From the NCBI GenBank assembly GCA_030704615.1, contig CM060732.1, positions 19,034,001 through 19,098,000 on the forward strand: a stretch of DNA of 64,000 nucleotides, written 5' to 3'. Of the stretch, positions 1 to 12,007 are shown one piece after another. The DNA is from Takakia lepidozioides (taxonomy: Eukaryota > Streptophyta > Takakiopsida > Takakiales > Takakiaceae). Position numbers and translations under genes: made by a program. Numbering within the stretch: position 1 is the first letter of the stretch; each line of letters begins with the position of its first letter. Under the pieces are notes generated by a model. The model searched no databases. It saw only the letters and a program-made list of their open reading frames with translations, and had not been told where the DNA came from.

Positions 1-36
1 GCAATAAAAGGAGTTGCCATGGATGGTGTCTATTAC

Positions 37-2296
37 CTGAGTCTTCGCAGTGATCCAGGAATCACCCCATATATAAATGCCATGGTTCCTGACTAGCACT
101 GCCGTTGCCTTTGGGTATGCTGCAATCTGTTGCATCAGCCATCCCATTTGAATTATGGGACTCATCAAATAGTACCTTGCGATCCATCTACATAGTCGTG
201 TCATGTACACTATATCCCACATCATCGCAAATATGCGGGAGGGATGTATTCTGAGTAGTCACAGGGGAGCCCTGGGGAGTCTGTCTAAGAGAGAGACAAA
301 CAAACTCCACAGGGGGTGACATGATGACAAAGCAACAGTATATTAACCCTACACAGCAGAACCAAGTAACCCCCTCATAAATCAAAAGCCTGGCACTGTC
401 ATTTTCCAGACATTTCACTGTTTTCTTGGCAGAAAGGAAACACTGCGTGTGGAAGTGCAAGACAACTTACCGCCTCTGCTAGAGAATCAGTGAGTTCATA
501 TTCTCGCGCTGAGTTCTCGATAATGGGAACGACAAGCTCATCATAGTATCCGTGTCCTATAATTCCTTTAATCATCTCCATGTGTGTTATCTGTAGCACA
601 GTGATGACAGACAAACCAATTTATTGTTTTCTAGTGTTCACCATAAAAGTTGGAGTTTGTACTGTAAAAACATGTTACATTTCAGTGACTAACACAATGA
701 CTCACAGAAGAAAGACCTTCCAGAATTAGTGAACAAATATAAGTCCCTCATTTAATTAAGTCCCTCTAAAGATATTGCCAGACAGTGCAATCTTTGCAAG
801 AGGGTCCAAAGAACTGCTCCTCGTCATATTCACACCCACATCACCTCCTTTAGACCCAAATCTCTAAAAGGGAGTTACTCAATTTTGTGTGGCCAATTTG
901 AATATGTAAACCTGGTTGACTTGCTTACATTTTGAGGGTTTTCAGTGGTAAGGGGCAGAACTAAGCCAAGACAGCTCTAAATTACAGACAGAACACAAGA
1001 GGAGTGAGATACCCGAAACTCTGTGGCAAAGGGGTTGATCATAGTTGCAAGGCATGACTCCAGCCCATGACTATGGATGACAGCTCCAGCATTTCGCATT
1101 TGATATGCCTACAGATCTCCATACATATAATCAACTGAAATTAGTCTCATTGCAGTAATGGCTGGCATTCTCACAAATCATACATCCCACCAGGCTTTAG
1201 ACCACTGCCAACCACATGCAAGACAGGTCCCCCGTCTCACAAACATACAAGTCCTTAAAGAATACTCTTTTACACTCAAATGCCAGTTCAAACACGAAAA
1301 AACAATGTATGGTGCCAAGCCGCCTCATAGACCCCATGATATTCCGTTACAGAGTCAGGTAAAGAGTAGAAGAGAACTTCGTGTAACTAGGACGATTGGG
1401 ATTTGGACCACTCTGCTCGGCTGGCTTGTTCATTCCGAAAGACGGAGTGTCCCCATTTAGTGTCCCAAGTGTTTGGCTGTCAGCTTATTGGCCAAAGCCC
1501 TAGATCTAGGTTTGAGTGGAGTGATAACTATAGACTGGGCTTGACATGCGAGGCTCAACAGGAGGGCGTGAGAGAAGACCTTCAAAAACAAGGGGCCACA
1601 TTCACTGCATTTGGGGGGCCTGTGAGGTGCCAGCTTTGGTGAGGGAGATGACAAGACTGTGCCATCAGATGCCAGCACGTACATATCAGCAGGCTCCATC
1701 CGCTCTTTCTGCACCCCTGTTCCTCCGAGTCATCAGCGTTGGCACACAACTAAATATGTTAGACAATTTTGTTTTGCTTCATTCACCCCTCATTATCCAT
1801 CAAGGTAAACTTTATACATGCCTTCAGTTTCTCGATACATTAGATATGTCTTGAACAATATGCTTCATCATCCCCCTTGCGAGCACACTGGTTGCAGTGG
1901 TGCACCAGACTTGGTCAACAACATAACTTCCTCAATTACCATAACTCACACAGTCAACGGTTCATCCTGAATTGTGTCTTCAGAAAACAGACCCACCTTC
2001 CAGAGAATTCCGAAATTCAAAAAACGCCCATGTCGTTCTCGAAAACCCGAGCATCGCCTACAAACAAACAAATAAGAAAAATACAGCCGAGACTCACCAG
2101 ATGGGGCCATGACGATGAGCCTTTCAGAGACAGGAACATCAGGGTCGTGCACTTTGAGGGTGATGCTGCCCCCCGTCCCCGACACCCACCCCTGATGATA
2201 AAAATGCTTGCAAAGCTCTGCCGCCAGGGTCTTGGTCTCAATCACAGCCGCCGTATCCTCAAACACCCTTAAACCATCATCCCCCATTCTTCCCAA
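37..2296 (-). CDS. DEP1: Methylthioribulose-1-phosphate dehydratase (MtnB) part of a DEP1-like methionine-salvage gene, partial
   Basis: Five exons with GT-AG borders can be placed on the minus strand: 2296-2098, 1716-1580, 1108-1013, 590-471 and 126-37. The reading frame is kept across every junction. The peptide shows the class II aldolase/adducin features of Mtn[17 protein letters not shown], then [14 protein letters not shown], the metal-binding HSHG in exon 3, [20 protein letters not shown] in exon 4 and [13 protein letters not shown] in exon 5. In plants this dehydratase is fused to an enolase-phosphatase in one trifunctional cytosolic protein (DEP1) that recycles 5'-methylthioadenosine to methionine. 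Here the gene leaves the window at the left edge, before the phosphatase part could be seen, so the fusion is inferred from the family. ATG 2296 is the first in frame; a second (2287) is possible. No frameshifts or stops are seen, so this is probably a working host gene. Confidence 0.92.
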
Positions 2297-3640
2297 ATTC
2301 AGCTACAAGTGCCCAAAGGAAGCTGGCAGAGAGCGGAGCAACTCCGGACAAAGGGCGAGCGCTCCAGTTCAGCGCTAACACAGAATCGAATAGAGGACTG
2401 CAATAAGATGCTTGCCGTAATTCATGCCCAGGGGGGAAGCACTTGGTCCCGCCTTCAATATATCGTAGCGGGCCCACCACCAGTCAAGATCAACGACACA
2501 AAAATGATCCTTTTTCATTTTCTCAGATCTTCCTCTGGGGAATTCACAGATCTAGGCTATCATTTTGGCTGGTCCATTTCCCTTTCCCAAAATACTTTGT
2601 GGATTTACCGGGCCGATCCCATTGGCCCAAACCCACAGCCTTAAAAGCACTTCCATGAAAATGGCAGTCTTCTTTTAGGCTAACTTAAGGCTAGGCCGCA
2701 CCTGCCGGGTTAAGGAGCAAATATGGTGTACTACCCCCCAGATTTTCCTTAACTAGGGCCGCACATAGCGGAGTGGTTACGAACCCTATCGGGGCCTGTC
2801 TGGCATGCTTAACCGGAGGCGATAGGGGGTAAGGGGGGGGGGGGGGGGGGTAACTACTGTACGTTAGAGGTCCGTTTGGGAGAACCTTCGACGGATATCG
2901 GCGTTTTCCATTCCCGACACTCGCTTGACATTCGTTTGTTCCCCTCAAGCCCTTGTTCCCCATGAACTCTTGTTCAAAAAAATTCTCTAGCATCTGGAGA
3001 CACGGCGGTGGAGAACGGTGGTGAGCTCCAAACATTTACCAACGTGTGCATGTAGGGCTTTATCTACTCGATGGCAATCACATTTGTGTTTTTTTTCTCC
3101 TCTTGTGGTACCTCTTTCCCTTGACTCTTGAGAAGTTTTAGCTTCAGCAAAAGGTGTCATTGTCTCCTGATGTCTGCCAATCAAGCTTCAACCTAGGGCC
3201 CTCTCCACAGATAGCCAGGCTTCAAGCCTAACCCACAATGGAATACGCAGTCATAGATCGTAGTGTTTCCTAAGTAATGGTCCAGTTTGATAGCATCATC
3301 ATCCACTGGTTCCTGAAAATTGTTTTGCATGATGAGTAGGGTGCGATGCGAGGATGGTAGCAACAACAAACCCAAGTAATGCCTCTCTTCTTTCTTCCGA
3401 TTCCCCTGTCTCTCCAGGGCCCTTGCGCATTGCTTTCTTTCTAGGTGAGAATTAGTTGTTCGCTGACCTCTACTAGACTGAGAAGATGGGGAGGTGAATC
3501 CTGGACCTGTAACGTATATGTGTGCAGATTTTGGCTATATGATGTGGAGCCGTTGTTAATAATTGTTGCCGAAAGAGTAGGCTTCAGGTTGCCCTGAGTT
3601 GCCATGGCTGTGGAGTGTTACACTCTTTCAAGGAGTGATT
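2297..3640. other. Region without recognised gene, upstream of the DEP1-like gene
   Basis: This holds the 5' flank of the minus-strand DEP1-like gene, so its promoter probably lies in the first few hundred bases; I see no clear core element. A run of 18 G occurs at 2833-2850. Short open frames occur but none shows domain-like composition. Nothing else is supported. Confidence 0.4.
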
Positions 3641-3826
3641 TTGCCCTTATGGTCGTTTTTTGCAGATGAGCCCTCCAACGCTGGTAACTGGAAAGTAGTA
3701 CTTCAGAAGGAGCCGCGCTCACGGCGCGTGGTACATGATGTCACTGGTGTCAGCTTGGGTGAGAATGAGTCATGCGTAAGGATGCAAGTGGCGGAGGCAT
3801 TGGAGGATGTGAATCCCAACACATAA
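3641..3826 (+). pseudogene. Fragment of a CACTA transposase C-terminal (DUF4216-like) region
   Basis: The plus-strand frame reads FFADEPSNAGNWKVVLQKEP followed by RSRRVVHD. This matches, in order and spacing, the end of the transposase copy at 30.75-30.83 kb, which reads VFFSDDKTRGGNWKVVVHA and then PRGRRIYHG after a stop. In plant CACTA elements this stretch ends the DUF4216 region of the TNP2-like transposase. Nothing upstream in the window extends it, so it is an isolated relic of another copy or family. The call rests on this one similarity. Confidence 0.5.
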
Positions 3827-3974
3827 TTTGGACCTTCAACGACCCTTACCGAAGCTGAGATGGTTATTATTGTTATGATGAGGCCCCCACGAAGGGACGA
3901 ACCATGGCACCGAGATAGTGAGGATTGCAACACTGACCATGAGTGTAGTGAAAGTAGTAGCGATGAAGATGACT

Positions 3975-4460
3975 ACATCTGGTAAAAGGACAATAGCGTC
4001 ATGTTGACATTTTAACTGACACTCTGAGTGACATTTTGAGTTCCAAATCACAGGACACCCTGTGCTTCAGCCACTGGCCTGGTAAAAGGACAATAGCATT
4101 ATATGACATTTTGAGTGGTACACTGAGGGGCATTTTGAGTCCCAAATCACAGGACATCCTGTGCTGCAGCATCCACTTGTTGCGGTTATTTTCCCTGTGA
4201 ATGTAGCAGCGAGGAAGATGATTCCTGGTAAAAGGGCAATAGCGTCATGTTGGCATTTTGGGTTGCTTCAGTTGTTACTCCACCTCTCTACTATCTCCCC
4301 CCCTTCCCACATCCATGCCTTACTTACTCTCTAGCTACGAACTGAATTCTGATGCCCCTGTTCCTCCCTCCCCCTCTCTATTACTCACGCTGAACAATCA
4401 ATTGTACAAAATGCTTGCCAAATCACAGGACACCATGTGCTTCAGCCAGCGGCCAACTCC
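3975..4460. repeat. Degenerate tandem repeat, unit about 100 bp
   Basis: The phrase TGGTAAAAGGACAATAGC followed by a GACATTTT-type stretch and CCAAATCACAGGACA recurs. Units start near 3980, 4079 and 4229, and the second half recurs near 4424. The copies differ by substitutions and small indels. The cause is unknown. Confidence 0.65.
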
Positions 4461-5473
4461 CCCACTCCACTTATTCTTTTTCCTAAAGCATGCTTTCTAT
4501 TTTCCCTGTGTTCAGATTGTGGGGGTTGGGTGCAATGTGTTGGGGATGTACTTCTTTATAATGTTTATTCTGGTTTGGTGCAGTCGGGGGACAATTTGCA
4601 CAGCAAGTCACATGTTGGATCTGATGGGCATTGCAACTGTGGATGGTGATTCACATGTCTTCCCCACTAATGGGACCCCTCTGTTCATGCTTGGGATTTG
4701 GCAAGTTCGTAAACCCCCACTTTTTTTACTGTGTGCTTGCAGGTCATATGTGCTGCATGGGGCAGAGCCATTCAGTTGGCTACAGGTTTAATTCCTTCAC
4801 ACATGATAGTATGTGGCCCTATTTATGATGGCTTTGACTTACTCATAGAGAGGGCTCGTGTGTTGGTTATTCTATTTTGGCTTGTTTAAAAACCCTCACT
4901 GTGACAGGGATGAGGCTTCTATCATTGCTCAATTTTCCACTTGTGATGGTGGAGGAGAATGTTCATGAATCACAAGAAGGTCTGTGGCACCTCGGAACCC
5001 ATGAATTCAGAATCATGGAGATTCCAGATTCATATATAGCCAAAGTTGATCTTTTGCTTTGTGATTTCTCTCTGTTTCTCATGTTTGTGAGATTCGGTGC
5101 TTCATCCCTCTGCATGTACCACCCCGCTTTGTCATGATTGCGAGTTGGAATTGTAGAGATGACCTTTCTTTGAAAACATACATACTTTGTATGGGGGACT
5201 TGAGGTAAGCAATCCAGAGACCATTATGTGTTACAGACACTAATTACCAGTCCACATTATGGGTGTACTTTGCATGGATTTGCAATCCCCCACATTGTCC
5301 TTCCGAAAATAAAACTCTTTCTTGCTAGAGCTAGAAGCTCATGGGCGCTATACCTTCAACCATCCAGATGTGCTGTTATTTGTTCTGAATGTGGACATCA
5401 CCACATGTGCACTTGTAATTTTACCGCCCATTACCAAGTTGTTGCACCACACATGAAACAAAAGTATTACAGG
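4460..5473. other. Region without recognised gene
   Basis: A 177-codon open frame (4258-4791) and several shorter ones are present, but their composition (repeated Cys/His/Trp/Phe, no motif) does not support coding. At 5474 the sequence switches abruptly to the SET-CACTA element shared with 59.65 kb onward. The switch marks the truncation point of that element. Confidence 0.4.
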
Positions 5474-5645
5474 TGGTCATACGGCAGTATACTGTGAGGG
5501 GATGCACATGTTTGTGATGACATGTGCTAGTAGGACTATTAGGGCTAGCAGCGAACTATTTGCATCATACAAGTTCTCCCGGGATGATTGGGACCTCCGA
5601 TTACAGCGTGAGTGGGATGTGTATGATAGAAATAGGGTTCTTTTG
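5474..5645 (+). pseudogene. Truncated SET-like domain remnant
   Basis: This is nearly identical to 59.66-59.83 kb, the last ~55 codons of the SET-like protein (…MHMFVMTCASRTIRAG then an SYEFSRDDW-like stretch). In this copy GAGATATTT is replaced by GAACTATTT and one extra base after GATGATT shifts the frame before the end, so the remnant cannot make the normal C-terminus. All upstream SET sequence is missing. Confidence 0.8.
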
Positions 5646-5649
5646 AGAC

Positions 5650-6290
5650 ATGGATCGCGTAGAGGGGCATTGTAGATATTCTCATGATGTACTTTGTATA
5701 CATCCGATTAATCGATTGATGTAAATTTTTTTCTTGTTGCTCGTGTGGGTTGCAACTTTGCATATGTGATCTAAACATACTTATGCACATGTGGACCAAA
5801 TATGAGCTTGAACCAAGTTTATTCAATGGGTCATTCTAGTGTTGAATGCAGCTACGTGTCATAGAGACGGAAAATTGTGTTTCGCTTGTAGATGATTTTT
5901 TTTTTTATTCCATTTTCAAGCCATATGCTTAATGATAGCATATGCAATGTGCGTGCAAAATTTGGGAGTAAACAAAAGTCATTTGGACCCATAACCAAAT
6001 TTTGTTCTCTCATTTGCACTCCAAAGTTGAGTTATCTTCAACTTTATGCACTCTTCATAAAGAGTTATGCAAAAGTAACCCTAGAAACACACTTTTTTTT
6101 TTTCCATTTTTTGCATGGATGTAGCGGTACAAAGCCTGATGTCACAGAATAAAATAGAGCTAAAAATAAAATCATTACACCCCTCAAAACCGCAATCATA
6201 TATTTTCTAAATGCAAATATTTATTTTTAAATTCATTTAAATTCGATTTAATTCAAAATTGGTGCAAGGGTGAGTGCGTCGTTGGGGAGG

Positions 6291-6360
<70 letters not shown>

Positions 6361-6711
6361 TTTATCTGCTGGATCTTTGTACAGGTATTGCACACATATT
6401 TAAGCACATGTACCAAAAAATGAAGCTTGAGCCACATCCGTTTGTTGGGTGCAATGGCATGAGAGGATTTTCTTTCACATTAATAAACAAAAATTGGTTG
6501 ATAGGGTGAATGCGTCATTGCGGGGGCAAATGATTTGTTTGGGTTTGAAACTTTGCATGCGTGTACGTTGCGCACATACATGTAATTATTGAATGACATA
6601 TTTGATGCACACACACATTGAAGGTTGTTGTTTGCGTTTCGCTTATAATGAAGTGTATGGTTGCAAGGACACATTATAATATATGTCCCTATGTTCATTT
6701 GTCCGTATCAG
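5650..6711. other. Spacer between SET-like and transposase parts, with a (TA)n microsatellite
   Basis: AT-rich sequence is shared with 59.83-60.83 kb. It shows no coding signal. The (TA)n tract at 6293-6361 is absent from the second copy, which has a T run at that point, so the microsatellite grew after the copies separated. Confidence 0.7.
6293..6361. repeat. (TA)n microsatellite
   Basis: About 34 TA units with one phase slip near 6338 lie within copy 1 of the SET-CACTA element and are absent from copy 2. Confidence 0.97.
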
Positions 6712-8821
6712 GACTTTGTCCATCCCTTCCCAGTCTTTTCTCTTGGCACCCCATCCGAAAACAACCTAAGTACATCAGGCGGGAGCCGTGGGCAAGATGC
6801 CGCCCCAACGGTACCGGACGATGATGACGATGACAGTGACAGTGACAACAACAATGAGCATGGAATTAACCAGGAGGATGTGCAAGCCATGGAGGATCTC
6901 TTAATGCATCATGTGGGCGCTAATGCATCCCATGAAGAGGGAACCCGGCCAATCGATGATCCTGAAATGGCCCCCTCAAATGACATGGAGAGGGAGGCGA
7001 GAACTCCCTTGTACGAAGGGGCGAAAGTGAGTCGACTTTCAACAATCTTACTTTTGCTCAATCTTCAAATTCGATTTGGCATAAGTAATGTTGGGATGTC
7101 TGCCATAATGCGAACTATTGCAGACTATATCCTTGCTCCACACTTGAAACCCAAGATGTCACGGTCGCAGAAAGAGGCGCGCGAAGTCTTGGACTCTGTG
7201 GGGATGGGCTATAAGATTTTTCATGCATGTCCATGCGATAAAACCCTATACTACGGAGATGATTCGCATCTCACCAAATGCCCAAAGTGCAAGAAAGACC
7301 GATATCGAGATGATGTCCAAGGGAAAAAAGTACCACGCAAGGTATAAGCGCCATTTCTCCTCGCATGGAGATTACTTTATTTAATCTTCTCAATGTATGT
7401 AAAGTGTATTCCACAAAGTTTAGGGTTTAGAGAGTAGTACTAATGCAAGATCTGATTGTGGTTTTGGAAGGAGTGAGTGAGGAGTGGAAGGAGCGACGTT
7501 CGGTTTTGACCATTCACACCCAAATGAGGGAGAGGCTGCATAAAGAGAAAGACATAAGGGTGTCGTATTATGTGTGCTAATGGGATGATTACATGTGGGG
7601 GGCGTGGGGTATTTCATCCTAGAAAATGCATTACTTTCCAATCATCCCGCGATTGAGGGCATAGTACCGAAGCCCCGAATTGGCCAGACTCATGAGATGG
7701 CACGCCTCGCATTGGAGCCCCCCGGGAAAGGTGTGTGGGCCACAAGATTCACAAGCATGGAGGCATATTGAAGAGATGTGGCCTTTTCTCTTGGAGGACC
7801 CACGACATGTCCACCTCGGATGGGGTCAACCCATTCTCTGTCCAGTCATGTAGTCATTCCACTTGGCCGGTGACCATGGTGAATTACAACATCCTTCCGT
7901 ATCTTTCAATTAAAAAAGACCATATCATGTTGGCTGCCATTGTGCTAGGTGAGTGTACTCATTTCATGTTTATTATTGCCTTAGACTTTACATTAAACTT
8001 CTAATCTCTGACGCAATTCGGATGCAAGATTGATGAGTGACATAATCATGGAATAAGACGTGTAATTCATTTTGTAGTATAATTTGCATATTGGTGGAGC
8101 ATTGAAACAATGATGTGAATGTCTCTTAGGGAAAAAACAAGTGGCAAACATGGACACGTACTTGCGACCTCTTGTTGATGAACTCAAGGAGCTATGGAGA
8201 GGGTCCCGGCATTGGATGCTTCACTTGACCCTATGGGCCGAATTCCTGCAGAATACCCTTATCGCAAAGAGACCCGCTTCCTGAATCGAAGAAACAGATG
8301 GCCGGTAACAATCTTTTCAGATGAGAGACATCTTGCTTTGGACAATGCATGATTATCCAGGTATATTATATTCCCCATGAACAACCCGCATACATTCACT
8401 TGTCAATGCCGGATAATATCGATGAGGATTGGGATTGATTGAAGTAGCGGTGACAGTCTTGTGCACCGTAGTGGGGTAGATGACATTATGGGCCATGCAC
8501 ATGACAACTTTTTGTTTTTGCTAATGTGGCGGGATGTGTAGTACAGGATTAACTGTTTGCTCGGGGCTAAGCACCAAATGGTACCATGCATGCTTGCATT
8601 GTGGCGATGATCTTGATGCACATAGCTCCCGCCATCTTCACAAGATGGTGTATCCCAACTACCGCAAATTTTTTCCTATGAGCCATCGATGGAGAAGAAG
8701 AGAGAAACACTTGTTTGATGGCAAAGAGGAAGTACGTCCCCCCCCATGACACCGTCCGGGCAGTTTTGGGAGGACCGATGGAAGGAGGCCCATGCGGGCA
8801 CGGACGGTGAAGTGGACGTAC
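6712..8821 (+). pseudogene. CACTA TNP2-like transposase (Transposase_21), N-terminal half, decayed
   Basis: An acceptor-like TATCAG precedes 6712. The first exon (to about 7339, donor AAG|GTATAAG) has an acidic stretch of Asp/Ser/Asn, then LSTILLLLNLQIRFGISN, GMGYKIFHACPCDKTLYY and CPKCKKDRY, the hallmark N-terminal cysteine region of En/Spm TNP2 transposases. Later pieces follow the family order: QAWRHIEEMWPFLLEDPRHV with DGVNPFSVQ (about 7.76-7.84 kb), MVNYNILPYL, MDTYLRPLVDELKELW (8.15 kb), then LSTKWYHACLHCG and FPMSHRWRRREKHLFDG (8.55-8.72 kb). Several frame changes and stops (for example near 7.82 and 8.24 kb) show it is dead. The gene continues at 29015 beyond the inserted CACTA element. 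Confidence 0.9.
8819..8821. repeat. Left target-site duplication (TAC) of the 20-kb CACTA element
   Basis: TAC precedes the CACTACAAC terminus here and follows the other terminus at 29012-29014. The uninterrupted homologue near 62.8 kb has a single TGC at this point. A 3-bp duplication is the CACTA rule. Confidence 0.88.
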
Positions 8822-8850
8822 CACTACAACAGATTGCGGCTTTTATGACT
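8822..8850. repeat. Left terminal inverted repeat of the CACTA element
   Basis: Begins CACTACAACAGATTGCGG and pairs with 28983-29011 at about 26 of 29 positions. Confidence 0.92.
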
Positions 8851-9282
8851 CCCATGGGTGCGCAGTCATGACAGATTTGTGGCAGAAATGCCATTTGCAG
8901 TCATAAAATGCTTTTGAAGTCATAATGCAGGTCTGGAGAAGGCGTATATGCGACTGCGTGGCTTCGGACTCTGCGCAACACAGGTCAAACATGTTTGACC
9001 ATGAATATTGGCATGGCAGATATGACTACCAGTCACGGTCATGGCTACACTAGAATGACGTGTGCATATTGCAAGACAGACATATGACTTCATGACTCTC
9101 ACTCTAATGCATTATGTCAGATCATCACATGGATGAATCACTACATGACTACACGTGTCGACACATGCTTTTATGGTTATATATATAATATATGAGTATT
9201 TATATCTTAAAAAAACGGAGACTCTTACCACTAGAATGAATTTAAAAAACCCAAAAAAAACAAAGATTTAAAAAAAATCACA
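8851..9282. other. CACTA subterminal region
   Basis: Non-coding sequence rich in GTCATRA/TATGACT motifs in both orientations, with an A-rich stretch at the end. No gene is seen. Confidence 0.6.
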
Positions 9283-9485
9283 TCGGCTGGTAAGTGCACA
9301 GTGTGTCGCCCTTGTGGTTTGGGGTTCAAACCCGCTACCCTTATCCCGTGTGTGGGATTGTTCGAGACGGTATGTCTTGACGTTGATCGTCCTGTAGGTC
9401 TTATGGCCCATAAATGAAGGCGGGTGAATTTTCCCCCTCCTCAAGGGCTTGTGGTTTCCTTTAAGAAAAAAAAAAAAAAAAATAA
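9283..9485 (+). mobile_element. Probable tRNA-derived SINE
   Basis: A polymerase III-like B box, GGTTCAAACCCGC, lies at about 9330. An A-box-like GGCTGGTAAGTGCA stands roughly 40 bp upstream. The unit of about 200 bp ends in a long A tract (about 9465-9485, continuing A-rich). This is the tRNA-head-plus-A-tail layout of SINEs. I could not define a clean target duplication because both flanks are A-rich. Confidence 0.5.
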
Positions 9486-9805
9486 AAAATAAAAAAAAAT
9501 CAAAAATGGGTTTTTAGGGTTTACAAAAAGGTTAAAAAACTTAAAAAGTTGCCCATCACAGTAGCGTGAACAGACTTAGAGCGAGCGGGAGGGAGAGAGA
9601 GAGAGGGTTGGGACTTAGAGCGAGCGAGCGGGAGAGAGGGCAAACATGCATGGGAGGCCCGCAGTTGGATCAACCTTCGCATCTGGAGCAAGCAACTCTC
9701 GAAACGCTAGGGTATGTGTGCGAGGAGGTTTCGGCTGGGAGCCCGCCGTTCTTGGGAGAGTCAGCTTCGTCTTAGCAGGCCGTGTTTCAATCTCTACCCG
9801 CTCGG

Positions 9806-10660
9806 CCCTGATTTTACAGCACGGAGCAGAGCTGGCATGAGTTTCTAAAAGATCCTTCACGATGGTGGGACAACCGCAATCGCAAGGTGTGGCTTTTTCT
9901 TAATGTACGATGTGAAGAAGTTTGTCCATCCTGCAAATGTGGGTTGGCTCTCCTGTTAGTACCATGATTTGGTATTCTTCCTGATGTTTACAAGGTTCTT
10001 GGGAGAGTTAGCTTGGTCTTAGTAGGCCGTGTTTCAATCTTTGCCCACTCAGCTGCACCGTGGTGGTTCTCACTGACCAATCTGACATTACCTAACTACA
10101 GACACAAGCAGCACACACTAGAGGTCATCTTGGGTTCATGTTCAGTCAAATCCTCCATAGGTCATGACACAAGGTCGAGGACAATGTGGTGAGGGCACCT
10201 TCTTCTTCGACCTATTTCAGCCTATTTTGCCCTCTCATCAGACTCGGCCCTGAATTTGAATCATGGAGCAGAGCTGGCATGAGTTTTTTTAAGATCCTTC
10301 ACGAGGGTGCGACCGCAATCGCAAGGTGTGGTTTTTTTTTAATGTACGATGTGCAGAATTTTGTCCATCCTGCAAATGTGGGTTGTTGGCTCCTGTTAGT
10401 ACCATGATTTGATATTCTTCCTGATGTTTACAAGGTTCTTGGGAGAGTCAGCTTGGTCTTAGCAGACCGTGTTTCAAAGTCTGCCTGCTCAGCTGCACCG
10501 TGGTGCAGGTTCTCATTGACCAATCCGACATTACCTGACTACAGACACAAGCATCACACACAAGGTCAAGTCCTCCATGGGTCATGACACAAGGTCAAGG
10601 ACAGTGTGGTGAGGGCACCTTCTTCTTCGACCTATTTCAGCATGTTTTGCCCTCTCATCA
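9806..10660. repeat. Tandem duplication, two units of about 430 bp
   Basis: Two direct copies (about 9806-10242 and 10243-10660) share CGGCCCTGA..TT, GGAGCAGAGCTGGCATGAG, AAGGTGTGG..TTT and the phrase TTTGTCCATCCTGCAAATGT. They end in a CTTCTTC..CCTATTTCA-like block that recurs near 11.96 and 12.26 kb. Part of the unit is also present at 9.75-9.83 kb. No coding potential is evident. Confidence 0.8.
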
Positions 10661-10734
10661 GACGCCCTGAGATGCATATTGAATTTTGTAAGTTAGCTCA
10701 TTGCTAGTTGATAAGTAGGGTTGGGGTGTTTGCT

Positions 10735-10905
10735 GGAACAATTCTAGGCTGTCATTGTCAGCTGCTAGCAGGAAGGCAAGGATGTATGCATAGATAGCTG
10801 AAGGATTTTGTGCAGAGGCATAGATAGCTGAAGGAGCAGGGATAGAGTGTGGGCCCAAATTCGTCCAAGAGGGCCGGATTTCAAGCTCCATTATTTCAGT
10901 GTCAT
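10735..10905. repeat. Dispersed repeat R1, copy 1
   Basis: The block starts TAGGCTGTCATTGTCAGC and ends in GTGTGGGCC..ATTCGTCCAAGA. It recurs at 12008-12150 and 27735-27842, so three copies lie in the CACTA element, two left and one right of the MULE-like insertion. Its function is unknown. Confidence 0.8.
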
Positions 10906-11440
10906 CCATTCAGCCAGGGATTTCCTGGTGACATTGCCAAGGCTTTACTCGCAACACGGTGCTTGTAAAGCTTCCTTAGCTTGAATGCTGATTATGCTTG
11001 AATTATTAGGTTTGTAAAGCCAGTTTTGAAATTTTCATGGTAATCAGCTCTCTTGAAAATCTGTAGGTTGCAAGCCATTTACAGCGGGCCGTGGGTGGAC
11101 TGGAAGACAGCCATTGAAAGTCCTGGTGCAAGTTAATACCAGTGGAGAGCAGAATAAGCTTCATATGCCCTTTTGGTGCTAGTTATCTTCATGTATGGTA
11201 CTGTTGAACACCAACAATCTTTTGGTGAGATTCTGTCTTGGTGCGCATGTCTGATAAAGAAAGACGGTAATGTTTGTTCTGAAACCTGAAGGCGTGAAAT
11301 GATTCAACACAACAAGAGCATTACGCGTGTCACAGTACAAGCTGTAAGAAAGCAAGAGATACATAGTTATACAGTCAAACAGACAACTATCAGTTTCTGT
11401 GGAATCTCTTGCCAATGGCAGGATGGGTTGGGAATAGCCA
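10906..11440. other. CACTA interior without recognised gene
   Basis: Short open frames only. This sequence leads into the PPR-like fragment and may be part of the same captured segment, but I cannot show it. Confidence 0.3.
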
Positions 11441-11937
11441 AGTCAGGAGGTGAATGCCTGTCAAATTACCACGTCCTTTTCAACACTGCCCCTGCCCTGG
11501 TGGACATGTACGCCAATTGTGGGTGCATTGAGGATGCAAAGGGAGTGTTCAACACTGTGGCTGAATGAGATGTGGTGTCGTGGAGTGCGATGCTTGCTGG
11601 GTATGCACAGCTGGGGTGCAGGATGGAGGCTCCAACCTTTGAGAAAATGATGGGGGGTGAAGGCCGCCGACATAACGTTTGTGTGCGTTTGCAGTGCGTC
11701 TGTAGCCCTGGAAAATGGCAAAGAGATCCCTGGTGACATCATCAAATCTGCAATTGTACCAGATGTCATCCTGAACATGGCTCTGATGGCCATGTATGCT
11801 AAATGTGGGAGCATTGAGGATGCCAAGGGAGTGTTCAACACTATGGCTGAACTAGATGTGGTGTCGTGGAATGCGATGCTTGAAGGGTGTGCAGAGCAGG
11901 AGCACGGGATGGGGCTTTGGACACCTGAAAGCAAATG
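11441..11937 (+). pseudogene. Pentatricopeptide-repeat (PPR) gene fragment captured in the CACTA element
   Basis: Two consecutive PLS-type repeat blocks are readable: ALVDMYANCGCIEDAKGVF, a TGA stop, then DVVSWSAMLAGYAQ; after a frame change near 11.65 kb, LMAMYAKCGSIEDAKGVFN and DVVSWNAMLEGCAEQ. These are textbook plant organelle RNA-editing PPR repeats (MYAKCGSIEDA..VF, D.VSWN.M). Only about 160 codons remain, with at least one stop and one frameshift, so no protein is made. Its position inside a transposase-less CACTA element suggests transduplication of a host gene. Confidence 0.88.
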
Positions 11938-12007
11938 ATGGAGAAAAGGATGAAGGTACCTTCTTCAACATATTTCACCCTGTTTTCCCTGCTAGTGTTT
12001 GCTTTGA

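Larger units (their letters stand above)
5474..8821 (+). mobile_element. SET-CACTA element, copy 1, left half (5'-truncated)
   Basis: From 5474 the sequence aligns collinearly with 59.65-62.81 kb: the end of a SET-like exon, an AT-rich spacer, then a TNP2-like transposase. It stops at 8821, and the same element resumes at 29012 (the TAC at 8819-8821 is repeated there). In the second copy the two flanks are contiguous near 62.8 kb, which shows that 8822-29011 is a later insertion. I could not identify outer terminal inverted repeats; the left end is missing and the right end decays into GC-rich subterminal repeats after 31.5 kb. Confidence 0.85.

Noticed and set aside
4258-4791. A 177-codon plus-strand open frame.
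   Set aside because: No motif, biased composition, overlaps a degenerate tandem repeat; chance frame.
9283-9485. A functional tRNA gene at the B-box-like sequence.
   Set aside because: No cloverleaf can be formed around the boxes and the unit ends in an A tail; a SINE is the better reading.
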